Below are positions 8,977 through 17,855 of a stretch of 32,525 nucleotides of DNA, piece by piece. The notes beneath the pieces are model-generated. The model saw nothing but the letters and a program-made list of their open reading frames with translations, made no database searches and was not told where the DNA came from. The DNA is taken from positions 1-32,525 of the forward strand of contig JADIMM010000090.1 in the NCBI GenBank assembly GCA_017694795.1, written 5' to 3'. The stretch comes from Candidatus Gallitreponema excrementavium (GTDB taxonomy: Bacteria; Spirochaetota; Spirochaetia; Treponematales; Treponemataceae). Each line of letters opens with the position of its first letter. Within the stretch, counting starts at the first letter, position 1. The position numbers and the translations under genes were made by a program.

Positions 8977-9005
8977 TTGACCAAAGTTGTATATAAATTT
9001 ATACT
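8977..9005 (+). promoter_or_regulatory. Sigma-70 promoter of the rpmH-rnpA-yidD-yidC run
   Basis: TTGACC (8977-8982) and TATACT (9000-9005) are separated by exactly 17 bp, one of the best promoter matches in the window. It sits in the 129-bp gap before rpmH and gives a leader of about 75 nt. Confidence 0.75.
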
Positions 9006-9084
9006 AAACCACCAAAGTAATGCTGTTTTACGAAATTTAAAATCTTTGAGGAAATTTTTTCCCTTAAAATAAGGAGTATTGTTC

Positions 9085-9240
9085 ATGAAAAGAACATATC
9101 AGCCCAGTAAAGTAAAAAGAAACAGAAAATTCGGATTCCGTGCCAGAATGAAAACACGTGGAGGAAGATTGGTTCTTAAAAGGAGAAGAGCCAAAGGCCG
9201 TTATAAGCTTACTGTATCTGACGAGAAGAAGCCTTACTAA
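9085..9240 (+). CDS. rpmH: 50S ribosomal protein L34
   Basis: A 51-aa very basic protein begins [19 protein letters not shown] and continues with the L34 hallmark ARMKTRGGR and RRRAKGR. The N-terminal core matches the family closely, with a slightly longer C-terminal tail ([10 protein letters not shown]) than the common 44-47 aa. The ATG follows AAGGAG with good spacing. The stop is 2 bp before rnpA, the almost universal rpmH-rnpA order. Confidence 0.96.
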   Translation: MKRTYQPSKVKRNRKFGFRARMKTRGGRLVLKRRRAKGRYKLTVSDEKKPY

Positions 9241-9242
9241 AA

Positions 9243-9590
9243 ATGGGATTCGGTTTTTCTAAAGATAAAAGGATAACTGAATCTTTTGAAATTTCAAAAT
9301 TATTTAGGGAAGGTGAGTGTTTTAGTTGTTACGGGGCAAGGTTGTTTCTCCGTAGCAATGGATTGGAATTTAACCGGGTTGTTTTTACGTTGTCCCGTAA
9401 GTATGGTACGGCTGTAGAACGTAACAGGAGTAAAAGGTTAAGCCGCGAGTGTTACCGGCTGATTCAAAATGATTTAAATCAAGGTTTTGATTTTTCCCTT
9501 CTTGTTTACCCGGGTAATGACACTTTTTTGCATAGGAAAAATCAGATTGAATCTTTATTTTCCAAAGCTGGAATTTTGATAAAAAATTGA
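9243..9590 (+). CDS. rnpA: Ribonuclease P protein component
   Basis: This is the protein subunit of RNase P, which helps the catalytic RNA trim tRNA 5' ends. At 115 aa it is a typical length. The defining basic motif is seen as [17 protein letters not shown], and the preceding [20 protein letters not shown] region matches the family start. The ATG is 2 bp after rpmH with only a poor ribosome site inside the rpmH end, so coupled translation is likely. Its stop overlaps the yidD start (TTGA). Confidence 0.93.
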   Translation: MGFGFSKDKRITESFEISKLFREGECFSCYGARLFLRSNGLEFNRVVFTLSRKYGTAVERNRSKRLSRECYRLIQNDLNQGFDFSLLVYPGNDTFLHRKNQIESLFSKAGILIKN

Positions 9591-9808
9591 AAAAAATATT
9601 TTCCGTGATTTTATTATCCGGCATAAGATTTTATCAGCTCTTTATTTCTCCTCTTTTTCCTTCTTCCTGTAGATTTTATCCTACTTGTTCTGCCTATGCC
9701 TTGGAGGCAATCAAGAAATATGGTCCCTATAAAGGATTTTTGATGGCTGTAAAACGAATTCTTAGGTGTCATCCTCTTAATAAAGGCGGATATGACCCTG
9801 TTCCCTGA
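9587..9808 (+). CDS. yidD: Membrane protein insertion efficiency factor YidD
   Basis: A 73-aa membrane-associated protein with the full family pattern: a hydrophobic N-terminal helix, [18 protein letters not shown] with its conserved cysteines, and [17 protein letters not shown] at the end. It assists YidC-dependent membrane insertion. The start codon is TTG in a 4-base overlap TTGA with the rnpA stop. There is no other in-frame start that keeps the conserved N-terminus. yidC follows 16 bp on, the usual neighbour. Confidence 0.93.
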   Translation: MKKIFSVILLSGIRFYQLFISPLFPSSCRFYPTCSAYALEAIKKYGPYKGFLMAVKRILRCHPLNKGGYDPVP

Positions 9809-9824
9809 TAGATAGGAGTTTTTT

Positions 9825-11588
9825 ATGAATAAAAATACAATATTGGCTATTATTCTTTCAATAGTTGTTGTTATTGCAGGTGTTGCAGTACAGTATTTTA
9901 TTTCACCTAAGGGGAATTATGCTTCTGGTAGTGTTGATACGTCAAAGACTTCTGAATCCCCTGAAGTCATTGGAAAAGCGGAAGCAGTTGTTCCTGAGTT
10001 AATAATAGTTTCTGACGAAGAAAATCAGGATATCGAAGAAGAAGAATATACAGTTAAGACAAATAAATTTGAGGTAACCTTTACAAACCGTGGTGGGGAT
10101 ATAATCTCCATGAAGCTTCTTGAACATCAGGATAAAACAAGTGGATTAAGTTATGTTGAAATGGCAGATTCAGTTACAGCTGAAGAAAGGGCTTTTTCAA
10201 TATTTTTTGGTGATGAGAAAGGTGAGCTTATTGATGTTCCGATGAATGTAAAGGTCTTTAATGATTACTCCATAGGATTTTTCAGAAATTTTACAGTAAA
10301 GAATGACGATGGAACTGAAAGCCATTTTGCTTTTGGAAAAAAATATGATTTTAAACCCGACGATTATATGTTTGAACTGACAGTGTCAATCAGCGGGGAC
10401 GGTATAAACGGAATTAATATTGACAATTCTGCATACACTATTGTAACTTCTCCAGGAATTGGTCCTGAGTATTCTGTCAGGGATACATACGAGTACAGAA
10501 GGTTTTATTCATATATAAACGGAAAAAGAAAAAAGACAAATCTTAACCAGGGGAAAACAGAAACCAAAACAGATATAATGTCCTGGCAGGCTGTTGCAGG
10601 TAAGTATTTTACTATAATTTCAGTGCCAAAGTCGCCTTTTTCCCGTGTAACATATTCAACAATGAAAAACGCTTATGGAGAACCCCAGTCTAAGATGTAT
10701 CTTACCAGGGAGGCTTTTTCAAGCGAAAATACCACAGATGTTTACAGATTTTATGTGGGTCCAAAAGTTGAGAAAATCCTTAATACTTATAATAAAAGCG
10801 ATGATAATCCCTATGGATTAAATTCCATCAGAATTGACGAAGTTATCGAAGGAAGCAGATTTTGGGGATGGTTGGAAACAATTATAAAGTGGATAATGAC
10901 ATTTTTCTGGTCTTTTACAGGTAAAAATTGGGGAGTAGCCATAATCTTAACTACAATTCTGGTTAAAATCCTGTTTTTCCCTTTAACCAAAAAGAGTTCG
11001 GAGTCAACTCTAAAAATGCAGACGCTTCAGCCTGCAATTCAGGAGTTGCAGAATAAATATAAAAATAATCCTGAAAAGCTGAATCAGGAAATGATGACTT
11101 TATACCAAAAATCTGGTGTAAATCCTATGTCGGGATGTCTGCCTTTATTGATTCAGCTGCCTATACTTATTGCTATGTTTAACCTGTTTAACAATCATTT
11201 TGATTTAAGAGGGGCAGGTTTTATTCCAGGGTGGATAGATGATTTATCCGTTGGTGACAGTGTTTATACCTTGGCAAAACCGATAAGTATTTTTGGATTT
11301 TATTTAAGTGACATTAGAATTTTACCTGTTATTTATCTGATTTCACAACTAATTTTCGGTAAGGTGACGCAAGGTCCTACATCGTCGCAAACTTCGGGTT
11401 CTGTAAAGTTTATGATGTATGGAATGCCTTTGATTTTCTTTTTTATATTCTATAATGCACCTTCCGGATTGCTTTTATATTGGACTGTATCAAACCTTTT
11501 ACAAATGGTTCAGCAAAAGATAATAAATTCTTATGTAAAAAATAAAAAAAGTACAGAAGTAAAGAAAACTGAAAAAAAGAAAAAATAG
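9825..11588 (+). CDS. yidC: Membrane protein insertase YidC
   Basis: YidC inserts and folds inner-membrane proteins alone or with Sec. This is the Gram-negative long type (587 aa): one N-terminal membrane helix (about 6-25), a large periplasmic beta-sandwich domain (about 70-340), then the five-helix insertase core. The core begins at NWGVAIILTTILVKILFFPLT, where Lys381 stands at the place of the groove arginine. It continues with KMQTLQPAIQELQNKYKNN and a GCLPLLIQLPILIAMF helix. The tail is very basic (KKTEKKKK), which may contact ribosomes. The ATG follows TAGGAG. It lies in the yidD-yidC-jag order. Confidence 0.96.
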   Translation: MNKNTILAIILSIVVVIAGVAVQYFISPKGNYASGSVDTSKTSESPEVIGKAEAVVPELIIVSDEENQDIEEEEYTVKTNKFEVTFTNRGGDIISMKLLEHQDKTSGLSYVEMADSVTAEERAFSIFFGDEKGELIDVPMNVKVFNDYSIGFFRNFTVKNDDGTESHFAFGKKYDFKPDDYMFELTVSISGDGINGINIDNSAYTIVTSPGIGPEYSVRDTYEYRRFYSYINGKRKKTNLNQGKTETKTDIMSWQAVAGKYFTIISVPKSPFSRVTYSTMKNAYGEPQSKMYLTREAFSSENTTDVYRFYVGPKVEKILNTYNKSDDNPYGLNSIRIDEVIEGSRFWGWLETIIKWIMTFFWSFTGKNWGVAIILTTILVKILFFPLTKKSSESTLKMQTLQPAIQELQNKYKNNPEKLNQEMMTLYQKSGVNPMSGCLPLLIQLPILIAMFNLFNNHFDLRGAGFIPGWIDDLSVGDSVYTLAKPISIFGFYLSDIRILPVIYLISQLIFGKVTQGPTSSQTSGSVKFMMYGMPLIFFFIFYNAPSGLLLYWTVSNLLQMVQQKIINSYVKNKKSTEVKKTEKKKK

Positions 11589-11614
11589 AAATCTTATACG
11601 CTGAGGGAGCGAAA

Positions 11615-12304
11615 ATGATATACGAATTTGAAGGTAAGACAGAAAAAGAAGCCATAGAGAAGGCTTCGGAAGAATTGGGATTAAAGAAAGATCAATTTGA
11701 TGTGGAAATTCTTGATTCACAGAAAAGTTCTTTTTTTAAAAAGGGTTACGTGAAAATCAGGGTTCATACAGATGATTCTGCAGGTAAAGAAAATCAGTAT
11801 GAAGAAACGAAAAAAGAAGTTGTGCAGGAAAAAATTGAGCCGGATTCTGAATATGAATCAAAATTGGTAGAATTTATTACTACGGTTATCCGGAAAATGG
11901 GATACGAAGCTACCGTGGAGATTATGTATAAAGATTCTAGAAAACTGGGTCTGAGGTTAGTTTCAGACAGCTCATCGATACTTATCGGGCGAAAGGGAAA
12001 AAACCTTGATGCACTTCAGCTTTTGGCAAATGTTTATGTAGGACGTTTGGGACATGAAGACATAAGGGTCATCCTGGATTCTGAAAATTACAGAATCAGG
12101 CGTGAGGAATCATTGGTAAGACTTGCATACAGTACGGCTGACAGGGTAAGAATGTCAAAAGGTTCCATTCTTCTGGAACCCATGAATCCCTTTGAAAGAA
12201 GGCTTATCCATACAACACTTAACGACATAAATGATGTTGATACTAAAAGTGAAGGAGAAGGTCTTTATAAACAGGTCAGAGTGTTTTATAAAGGATTGCG
12301 TTAG
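11615..12304 (+). CDS. jag: RNA-binding protein Jag/KhpB
   Basis: This 229-aa cytoplasmic RNA-binding protein has three domains in order: an N-terminal Jag_N domain (MIYEFEGKTEKEAIEKA onward, about 1-50) and an acidic linker, then a KH domain with the GxxG loop in LIGRKGKNLDALQ (about 125-140), and a C-terminal R3H domain with the R-x3-H core RRLIH. Homologues bind RNA and influence cell division and elongation, and are typically encoded just after yidC, as here (26-bp gap). The ATG follows GAGGGAGCG, a good ribosome site. Confidence 0.92.
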   Translation: MIYEFEGKTEKEAIEKASEELGLKKDQFDVEILDSQKSSFFKKGYVKIRVHTDDSAGKENQYEETKKEVVQEKIEPDSEYESKLVEFITTVIRKMGYEATVEIMYKDSRKLGLRLVSDSSSILIGRKGKNLDALQLLANVYVGRLGHEDIRVILDSENYRIRREESLVRLAYSTADRVRMSKGSILLEPMNPFERRLIHTTLNDINDVDTKSEGEGLYKQVRVFYKGLR

Positions 12305-12338
12305 TGTAACAAAATCACTGTAAAAAGGTTTAGATTTC

Positions 12339-13196
12339 ATGTTGAAAAGGGTTATTTTATTCGGTGTTTTGTTTTTCTCTTTTTCGGTGGTATTTTCAAA
12401 AGTAAAATACGAAGATTCTGAATACTACAAGATGCTTAATTTAGGGGCTGTTGCAGAAGAAGACAGAGTTGAAATTCAGGAACAGCTTGAAGAACTGCTT
12501 CCTGAAGATGTAATTTCTGATCTTTTGGAAACAGGAAAAGCCAGAAAGACAATGTATAAAAGCCAAAATCCAATACTGACTTGTTATCCGGATAATATGC
12601 TGGGGAGAAAAGCTTCGGAATTCGTAAGTAAAATTCAGTCCGTTTTTTTGGTAGAGTCTTTATATTTATATAAAAAACCTGAATCTGCAAAAGAAGTCTC
12701 TGTTAAGGAAGTTGGAAAAATATTAAGATCTTTGTCGACTCTTAAAGGAATACAATACTATTCAGAAACCAGCAATAAATTCAAGGAACTATACAAAGAA
12801 AGTTATGTTACCGAGAAAAATAATAAAAAAGTTGTACTTCCCGATCCTGTAGGAGATTTAACCGGAGAGCTTGAGATTTACGCTCTGATGGAAGATAACA
12901 TGCTGGGCAAAAACCTCTACAGATTTCTTTACATGGAAGATGGAAATGCTACGGGATTTTATGCCAATAACATTGATAAGATGCACTTTGGATTAATAAA
13001 AATTGTTGAACCTGAGAATATGAGGATTTCTTTGATTGTTACGGATTTAGGGGATTATCTTCTTGCTTACGGAGTAATAGGTTTGGATTTATTTGTTATT
13101 CCTGGAATGGAAAATATGATAAATTCTTCATTTACCAACAGGGCAGATGCTTTCTTTGTTTGGTTTATGGATAATTTAAAAAAATATACTGACTGA
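12339..13196 (+). CDS. Secreted protein of unknown function
   Basis: A 285-aa protein I cannot assign with confidence; it resembles conserved treponemal periplasmic proteins of unknown function, possibly DUF6675. Residues 1-20 form a clear export signal (MLKRVILFGVLFFSFSVVFS) with no lipobox cysteine. The mature part is mixed alpha/beta with a recognisable block NPILTCYPDNMLGRKASEF, a KGIQYYSETSNKFKELYKESY block, and a hydrophobic C-terminal half (YLLAYGVIGLDLFVIPGMEN). No catalytic motif is evident. It sits 34 bp after jag and 13 bp before the immunophilin lipoprotein, so it is probably co-transcribed with envelope biogenesis genes. Confidence 0.65.
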   Translation: MLKRVILFGVLFFSFSVVFSKVKYEDSEYYKMLNLGAVAEEDRVEIQEQLEELLPEDVISDLLETGKARKTMYKSQNPILTCYPDNMLGRKASEFVSKIQSVFLVESLYLYKKPESAKEVSVKEVGKILRSLSTLKGIQYYSETSNKFKELYKESYVTEKNNKKVVLPDPVGDLTGELEIYALMEDNMLGKNLYRFLYMEDGNATGFYANNIDKMHFGLIKIVEPENMRISLIVTDLGDYLLAYGVIGLDLFVIPGMENMINSSFTNRADAFFVWFMDNLKKYTD

Positions 13197-13209
13197 GTAG
13201 GAGAAAAAA

Positions 13210-14265
13210 ATGAAAAGACTTATTAAAACAGTAATTTTATTGATGTTTAGCAGTATGCTTTTTGCTTTACCTTTATCAGGTTGCAGTGATTCAAATAGTG
13301 AAGGGGAAAAGAAAATGAAAGAAATAATTAAAAATTTACCTGATGGATTGTATGCTCAAATGGACACAGACAAGGGGAGTATACTTTTGGAGTTGTACTA
13401 TAAGGATACACCACTTACGGTATGTAATTTTGTAGGTTTGGCAGAAGGAACCTTAAATGCATCTTTAAAAAAGCCGTTTTATAATAACCTTACATTTCAC
13501 AGGGTAATCGAGGATTTCATGATTCAGGGAGGAGATCCACTTGGAAACGGGACAGGAGGTCCGGGATACAGTTTTCCTGATGAGTTTGTAGAAGGGCTTA
13601 GGCATGATGGTCCCGGAGTTCTTTCTATGGCTAATTCCGGACCTGATACCAATGGGAGCCAGTTTTTTATTACCCATGTAAAAACAGAATGGTTGGACGG
13701 AAAACATACTGTTTTTGGAAAGGTTATAGAAGGCCAGAATGTTGTGGATTCCATAAAGCAGGGTGATAGAATAATTGACGTTAAAATTATCAGAATCGGG
13801 GATGAAGCCAAAAAGTTTAAGGCAACCCAAGAGCTTTTTGATTCTTTACTGGCAGAAGTTAAGGCTGAAAAAGAGGAGGCTTTAAAAGCCAAACGGGAAG
13901 CTGATCTTGCTACAATTGCTGAAAAATTTCCTGATGTCCAGCTGGATAAGAACGGTGTGTATTACAAAATAATAACCGATGGAAAAGGTGCTGCTGTAAA
14001 AAGAGGAGACTTAGTAAAATTACATTATCAGGGCGCATTATTGGATGGAAGGGTTTTTGATGACTCAAAGGTAAGGGGAGCTCCTATGGAAGTTGAGGCA
14101 GGAATTGGAAGACTTATCCCAGGGTTTGATAAGACTTTGATTCAGATGAAAAAAGGAGAAGTAAGACAGATTATTATTCCGCCTGAATTAGGATATGGTA
14201 ATAACTCAATAGAAAATGTAATACCTGCTAATTCTTTCCTGGTGTTTACGTTGGAAATTCTTTAA
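13210..14265 (+). CDS. Cyclophilin-FKBP fusion lipoprotein (peptidyl-prolyl isomerase)
   Basis: A 351-aa envelope protein with two unrelated proline isomerases. The start is a lipoprotein signal with lipobox LSGC and acceptor Cys25. A cyclophilin domain follows (about 50-195) with [32 protein letters not shown] and [10 protein letters not shown], which hold the catalytic Arg and substrate-binding residues. A charged helical linker (about 200-240, [15 protein letters not shown]) leads to an FKBP domain (about 255-351) with [29 protein letters not shown] and PPELGYGN. Cyclophilin-FKBP chimeras are known from treponemes. It should help fold exported proteins. The ATG follows TAGGAG, and a terminator lies 28 bp after the stop. 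Confidence 0.93.
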   Translation: MKRLIKTVILLMFSSMLFALPLSGCSDSNSEGEKKMKEIIKNLPDGLYAQMDTDKGSILLELYYKDTPLTVCNFVGLAEGTLNASLKKPFYNNLTFHRVIEDFMIQGGDPLGNGTGGPGYSFPDEFVEGLRHDGPGVLSMANSGPDTNGSQFFITHVKTEWLDGKHTVFGKVIEGQNVVDSIKQGDRIIDVKIIRIGDEAKKFKATQELFDSLLAEVKAEKEEALKAKREADLATIAEKFPDVQLDKNGVYYKIITDGKGAAVKRGDLVKLHYQGALLDGRVFDDSKVRGAPMEVEAGIGRLIPGFDKTLIQMKKGEVRQIIIPPELGYGNNSIENVIPANSFLVFTLEIL

Positions 14266-14292
14266 TTTTACTTTGGTTTATATTTTTAAATT

Positions 14293-14337
14293 AAAAGGGC
14301 TTGATCCGGATGACTTGTTATCCTGAGAAGCCCTTTT
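14293..14337 (+). terminator. Terminator of the rpmH-to-immunophilin run
   Basis: A perfect 10-bp stem (AAAAGGGCTT 14293-14302 with AAGCCCTTTT 14328-14337) encloses an inner GGAT/ATCC helix. TTTT and further T-rich sequence follow. It is 28 bp past the stop of the isomerase gene. Confidence 0.85.
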
Positions 14338-14409
14338 ATATTTTTACAAAAAAGCTTTTATAAATAGCTATAATGATTATTTAAAAAAACTTTACTTTTT
14401 GATTAAAAT

Positions 14410-14458
14410 GGCAGACACAGTTTCATTGTTTTTGCTTTTTTAAATGACTGTATCTGCC
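14410..14458 (-). terminator. Terminator of the nfu gene
   Basis: Twelve-base arms 14410-14421 and 14447-14458 (GGCAGA core) pair fully on the minus strand with one G-U wobble, whereas on the plus strand that position is a C-A mismatch. An ATTTTAAT tract follows on the minus strand. It lies 26 bp past the nfu stop, facing the terminator at 14293-14337. Confidence 0.75.
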
Positions 14459-14484
14459 TTTGTAAACCGTAAGCAAAAAATTAC

Positions 14485-14712
14485 CTAAACGACCTGTACA
14501 ACTTCGGTAACTTCTGGAATTTGTTCCTTTAAAGCAGCTTCCACTCCCATTTTAAGGGTCATTGTTGCCATCGGACAAGAACCACAGGCCCCCTTAAGTC
14601 TTACATTAACTTTTCCGGTAGCTACATCTACAGAAACAAGCTCTATGTCACCTCCATCGTTTTGTAACTGAGGTCTGATTTCTTCGATAATTTTCTTTAC
14701 CTTATCTTCCAT
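14485..14712 (-). CDS. Stand-alone Nfu/NifU C-terminal domain Fe-S carrier
   Basis: A 75-aa protein made only of the NifU C-terminal (Nfu) domain. It starts with the family helix KVKKIIEEIRPQLQNDGGDIELV and carries the CxxC cluster-binding pair in GACGSCPMATMTLKMGVE (C43, C46). Such proteins carry a 4Fe-4S cluster to apo-enzymes in the cytoplasm. No IscU-like or other Fe-S gene is beside it. AGGAG precedes the ATG at 7 bp. It follows slyX but has its own promoter (14745-14773) and terminator. Confidence 0.9.
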   Translation of the reverse strand: MEDKVKKIIEEIRPQLQNDGGDIELVSVDVATGKVNVRLKGACGSCPMATMTLKMGVEAALKEQIPEVTEVVQVV

Positions 14713-14744
14713 AAAAAACTCCTGATTTGTATTTTATAAAGACA

Positions 14745-14773
14745 ATTTAATAAGAATTAAAACCCCGTGTCAA
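14745..14773 (-). promoter_or_regulatory. Candidate promoter of the nfu gene
   Basis: A perfect TTGACA (-35, 14768-14773, read on the minus strand) is followed after 17 bp by TTAAAT (-10, 14745-14750). It lies in the 63-bp gap after slyX and gives nfu an independent start. Confidence 0.55.
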
Positions 14774-14775
14774 GA

Positions 14776-14976
14776 TTAATAGTGGGGTGGTTTGCGGTTG
14801 GGTATATCTTCGTTATCAATCAATTCCCGGATTTTTTCTTTAAGGAAAAGATTTTCCTTTTCCAACCTGTTAATAATTTTGTTTTGTCCTAAAATATAAT
14901 CCTGTAATTTTGAGACAAAATCTTCAAGGTAAGACAGTTTAATTTCTATATTTGTCATTCTTTCAGAGTTCTTCAT
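14776..14976 (-). CDS. slyX: SlyX-family small coiled-coil protein
   Basis: A 66-aa protein that is nearly all heptad-patterned helix (IEIKLSYLEDFVSKLQDYI... NRLEKENLFLKEKIREL) and ends NRKPPHY, the family's proline-rich PPHY tail. SlyX proteins are found widely and their function is not established. The chosen ATG at 14976 overlaps the end of the preceding membrane-protein gene by 14 bp. A second in-frame ATG at 14958, starting MTNIEIK, is equally plausible and would remove the overlap. The tail and size make the family call fairly secure. Confidence 0.75.
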   Translation of the reverse strand: MKNSERMTNIEIKLSYLEDFVSKLQDYILGQNKIINRLEKENLFLKEKIRELIDNEDIPNRKPPHY

Positions 14977-16768
14977 TTCCAGAAATCCTTTGTGAGCCGA
15001 GAATAAGGGAGAAAATTATAAATAATATAATAAGAAAAGACGGAATCAGTAAGGAAAAATAAAATGAGCTATGGCATACTACATAAAAAATCAAATGTGT
15101 CAGGAACATATCGAAATTTAAAATCAAAAAACTAATTGAAAAAAATATGAACGGAATAAAAAGAATCCAGTAAAATTGGAATTTCCGGGTTAATGGTTTG
15201 GATAGTTTAAACCCGAAAACAGGAGCAAACATGCACAAAACCAAAAACAATAAGGGGTAGGAAATTCTAAATATAATATTTGATAATAAAATTTCCCTGG
15301 GTTGTGCAAAGTCATTAAATCTTGAAAGAAGTTCCATTGATTGGGGTAAACTCAAGGTTTCTACGCCATAGCTGGAATCTAAAGCCGTATAAAAATCCTG
15401 CACAGAAAATAAATCAGATAATACTGATTTTAGCTGGGAAGTAATATTTCCTGAAAAAACAGCCTTAAAACTAATGTCTTTATTTTTTTTATCTATGCTG
15501 TTAAGTAATAAAACGGGATAAGTCTTTTGTGTATTACTGTCCACTTCTAAAATCATTTTTGAGTATGGTGTATATACAGAATATTCAAGATTTTCATCTT
15601 TGTATTTTAATAAATAAAAATCGCGGAAAAAGAGATTATTAAGATTTCTGTCATTGAGAATAGAAAGACCTCTGAAAAATACAATACAATATCCGCCATC
15701 CAGGCAGGGAATTTTCAATAGTTTATCAGTATGACTTTCAAAAAACTCGTAATCGGAGACTTCATCAATAAAAAAAGTGAATTCCTGGACTTTTTGCTTT
15801 GAAAGTGCAAGGAAAAAAATAATATCCGGATCTTTAGGATATTTAGTACTTAAATCAAGAAAATGATAGTAAGATTCTATGTAAGAACCTTGTTGATAAA
15901 GATTGTAACCCGTATATTTTGCTTTGAATAAACTATATTCTCTTTCCTGATCGGATGTTGTTGAAAGTTTATCTATCATATTCCAGGCGTAGGAAGCCAG
16001 CCGCAGGGCTTTATCCTTATCTGCATTTCTGTCGTTAGCGAGCTGAACGGCCAGAGTTGCATAGTAGTGTGCATTAAACCAGTTTTTGTTTTGCAGTTCG
16101 TATTCAGCAGTTTCAATTGCCTTTTCGACAGTAATATTTTCATCTTTAGTGATGGGATTTAATGTTTCAGGCGTGGATTCTTGTGCGGGAATTTCTTCCG
16201 ATAATTCAAAATTTGCCGGAAAACTATCTATATTTTCATTGTTATTTACATAACAAAGTTCTTTTAGTTCCAATAATTCGGGATTTTTTGGATCCAGTTC
16301 CAAGGCTTTATCAATGTATGTACCGGCTTTTCCGTAATTTTTAAGGGTAATATTTTGTTTGGCAAGAATAGTCAAAGAATTTTGGTTTAAAGATTTTGAA
16401 ACAGCTCTATTCTGGGCTGTATATAGCTCAGGCAAAAGCAGTTCCTGCATTAGAATGAAAATGGCAAAGACTGTCAGGCTCAAAATCATCGTAGATTTAA
16501 AAAAACGGAAAAAGAAATTATGAGGTCTTTCAGAAGCCTCAAAATCTTTTCTTATCGTACAGGAATAAGAAAAAACGGCAGATGCGATATATACAGGAAA
16601 AAAATATTCAAAAGAAAGAATCAAAAAGTTTCTTAGCTGGTAACCTGTTTTAAATCCTGGAAAAAGATTTTCCGGGCATGGGATAAATAATGAAACAACA
16701 AAAATAACAATTATTGAAAAAACAAGGCTGATTGCAAGTAACGGGAAAAAAAGCGATTTAGTTTTCAT
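14963..16768 (-). CDS. LptF/LptG-like membrane protein with TPR insertion
   Basis: A 601-aa membrane protein. Three hydrophobic helices (about 8-29, 47-69, 91-112) come first, then a large soluble part, then three or four helices (about 501-521, 533-552, 556-590). Residues about 130-165 and 215-325 look like TPR repeats (NYGKAGTYIDKALELDPKN; GSYIESYYHFLDLSTKYPKD). Residues about 345-440 resemble the beta-jellyroll of LptF/LptG, ending YPVLLLNSID, and IIFRISYPLLFLVL resembles the entry to LptF/G helix 4. That assignment is inference from topology and short similarities. It overlaps the upstream membrane gene by 11 bp, so the two probably form a pair. Confidence 0.55.
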   Translation of the reverse strand: MKTKSLFFPLLAISLVFSIIVIFVVSLFIPCPENLFPGFKTGYQLRNFLILSFEYFFPVYIASAVFSYSCTIRKDFEASERPHNFFFRFFKSTMILSLTVFAIFILMQELLLPELYTAQNRAVSKSLNQNSLTILAKQNITLKNYGKAGTYIDKALELDPKNPELLELKELCYVNNNENIDSFPANFELSEEIPAQESTPETLNPITKDENITVEKAIETAEYELQNKNWFNAHYYATLAVQLANDRNADKDKALRLASYAWNMIDKLSTTSDQEREYSLFKAKYTGYNLYQQGSYIESYYHFLDLSTKYPKDPDIIFFLALSKQKVQEFTFFIDEVSDYEFFESHTDKLLKIPCLDGGYCIVFFRGLSILNDRNLNNLFFRDFYLLKYKDENLEYSVYTPYSKMILEVDSNTQKTYPVLLLNSIDKKNKDISFKAVFSGNITSQLKSVLSDLFSVQDFYTALDSSYGVETLSLPQSMELLSRFNDFAQPREILLSNIIFRISYPLLFLVLCMFAPVFGFKLSKPLTRKFQFYWILFIPFIFFSISFLILNFDMFLTHLIFYVVCHSSFYFSLLIPSFLIILFIIFSLILGSQRISGNEEL

Positions 16769-17771
16769 CTTGTTTCTCCCCCTTTCTATTTCTATGGGTA
16801 AGAATTACAAAAAAACCAAATATCTGTAATACAATAAAAATTAAAACTGAAAAGATAAGAGAGTAGAGTTCAGGTATTTTTATTACAGGAATTTTTGATG
16901 AAAGATAATTTATAAAACTTTCGCTGTAAATCAGATTTAAAAGGTAAATCGAAGAAATAAATCCAAAAATAACAAAAAGAAAATCCAGTAATTTCCAGGA
17001 AGAAAAAAATGCAAAGGGCCACAATCCGGAAAGTATGAGAAAGTAACCTATTGAAATCAATATGTATGAAAAAAAACCTTTTGTAAAAGAAACACGGAGA
17101 TTGTCAGTTAATGTAATAATTTTATTAAAAAAATTTCTCTGGATTTTATCAAAAAAAATCATTTTTTCCCGGTTAAAACTTGAATCATTTGACAATCTGA
17201 AGTCTGCAAGGGTTAAGCCATATGGGGATAAATCTTCGATTGTTAAGTTGTCAAATTTTTTTAAGGGCGGCTCGGTTTCCGGTGTTACGATAATAACATT
17301 TTCCAATGTATTATTTTCAATTTTATTCCAAAATACCATTACGTCATCAGTTTTAACAACTCTAGAAAATTCATAATCAATGGGATTTAAAGTATTTTTA
17401 TTGTAGTTTTCCCCAGTTTCGGTTTTAAAAATGAAAGAAAACGGAATTATAAGTGCAAAAAAAAGTGACGTAATTGTCAAAAGTGGTACCATAATACCGG
17501 TGAATGGAGGATGATATATGCTTGCAAGAATATAAAAAACAGGAAAGAAAAACAGAAAACTCAAGGGAAGATATTTAATAAAACTTTCAAAAAAAGCAGA
17601 AAAATCCGGCAAATAGCTGCTTACCCCGGGGATAAAGGTCGTATTCACAGAGAAAAAAATACTGAAAAAGCTGATTCCCAGACATATTAAAAATAATATT
17701 ATCAATGATAAAAAAAATACTAAAAGTGATTTCCGCACAATAAAAGAATAACATGACGAATAATCAAACAC
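16758..17771 (-). CDS. LptF/LptG-like membrane protein, partner of the TPR-bearing one
   Basis: A 337-aa membrane protein of uncertain family. Helices at about 14-42, 70-90 and 93-117 are followed by a soluble domain of about 110 residues (about 120-230, with DVMVFWNKIENNTLENVIIVT) and then three helices (about 232-256, 264-285, 302-328). This three-domain-three pattern is that of LptF/LptG lipid-export permeases, though with a shorter central domain. The 11-bp overlap with the next gene supports a paired complex. The first codon taken is GTG with no clear ribosome site, so the true start may differ. The family call is inferential. Confidence 0.5.
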   Translation of the reverse strand: MFDYSSCYSFIVRKSLLVFFLSLIILFLICLGISFFSIFFSVNTTFIPGVSSYLPDFSAFFESFIKYLPLSFLFFFPVFYILASIYHPPFTGIMVPLLTITSLFFALIIPFSFIFKTETGENYNKNTLNPIDYEFSRVVKTDDVMVFWNKIENNTLENVIIVTPETEPPLKKFDNLTIEDLSPYGLTLADFRLSNDSSFNREKMIFFDKIQRNFFNKIITLTDNLRVSFTKGFFSYILISIGYFLILSGLWPFAFFSSWKLLDFLFVIFGFISSIYLLNLIYSESFINYLSSKIPVIKIPELYSLIFSVLIFIVLQIFGFFVILTHRNRKGEKQDEN

Positions 17772-17855
17772 AAGATATTTTTATAATTTAAGATAATTAA
17801 CTTAATAAGGATTTCTCCATAGGACGATGTATTCATTTAAAAATTTATGTTGTTA

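Noticed and set aside
8727..9086. A 119-codon minus-strand frame opposite the DUF721 gene
   Set aside because: It is antisense to a convincing gene and to the rpmH promoter, and has no recognisable protein features.
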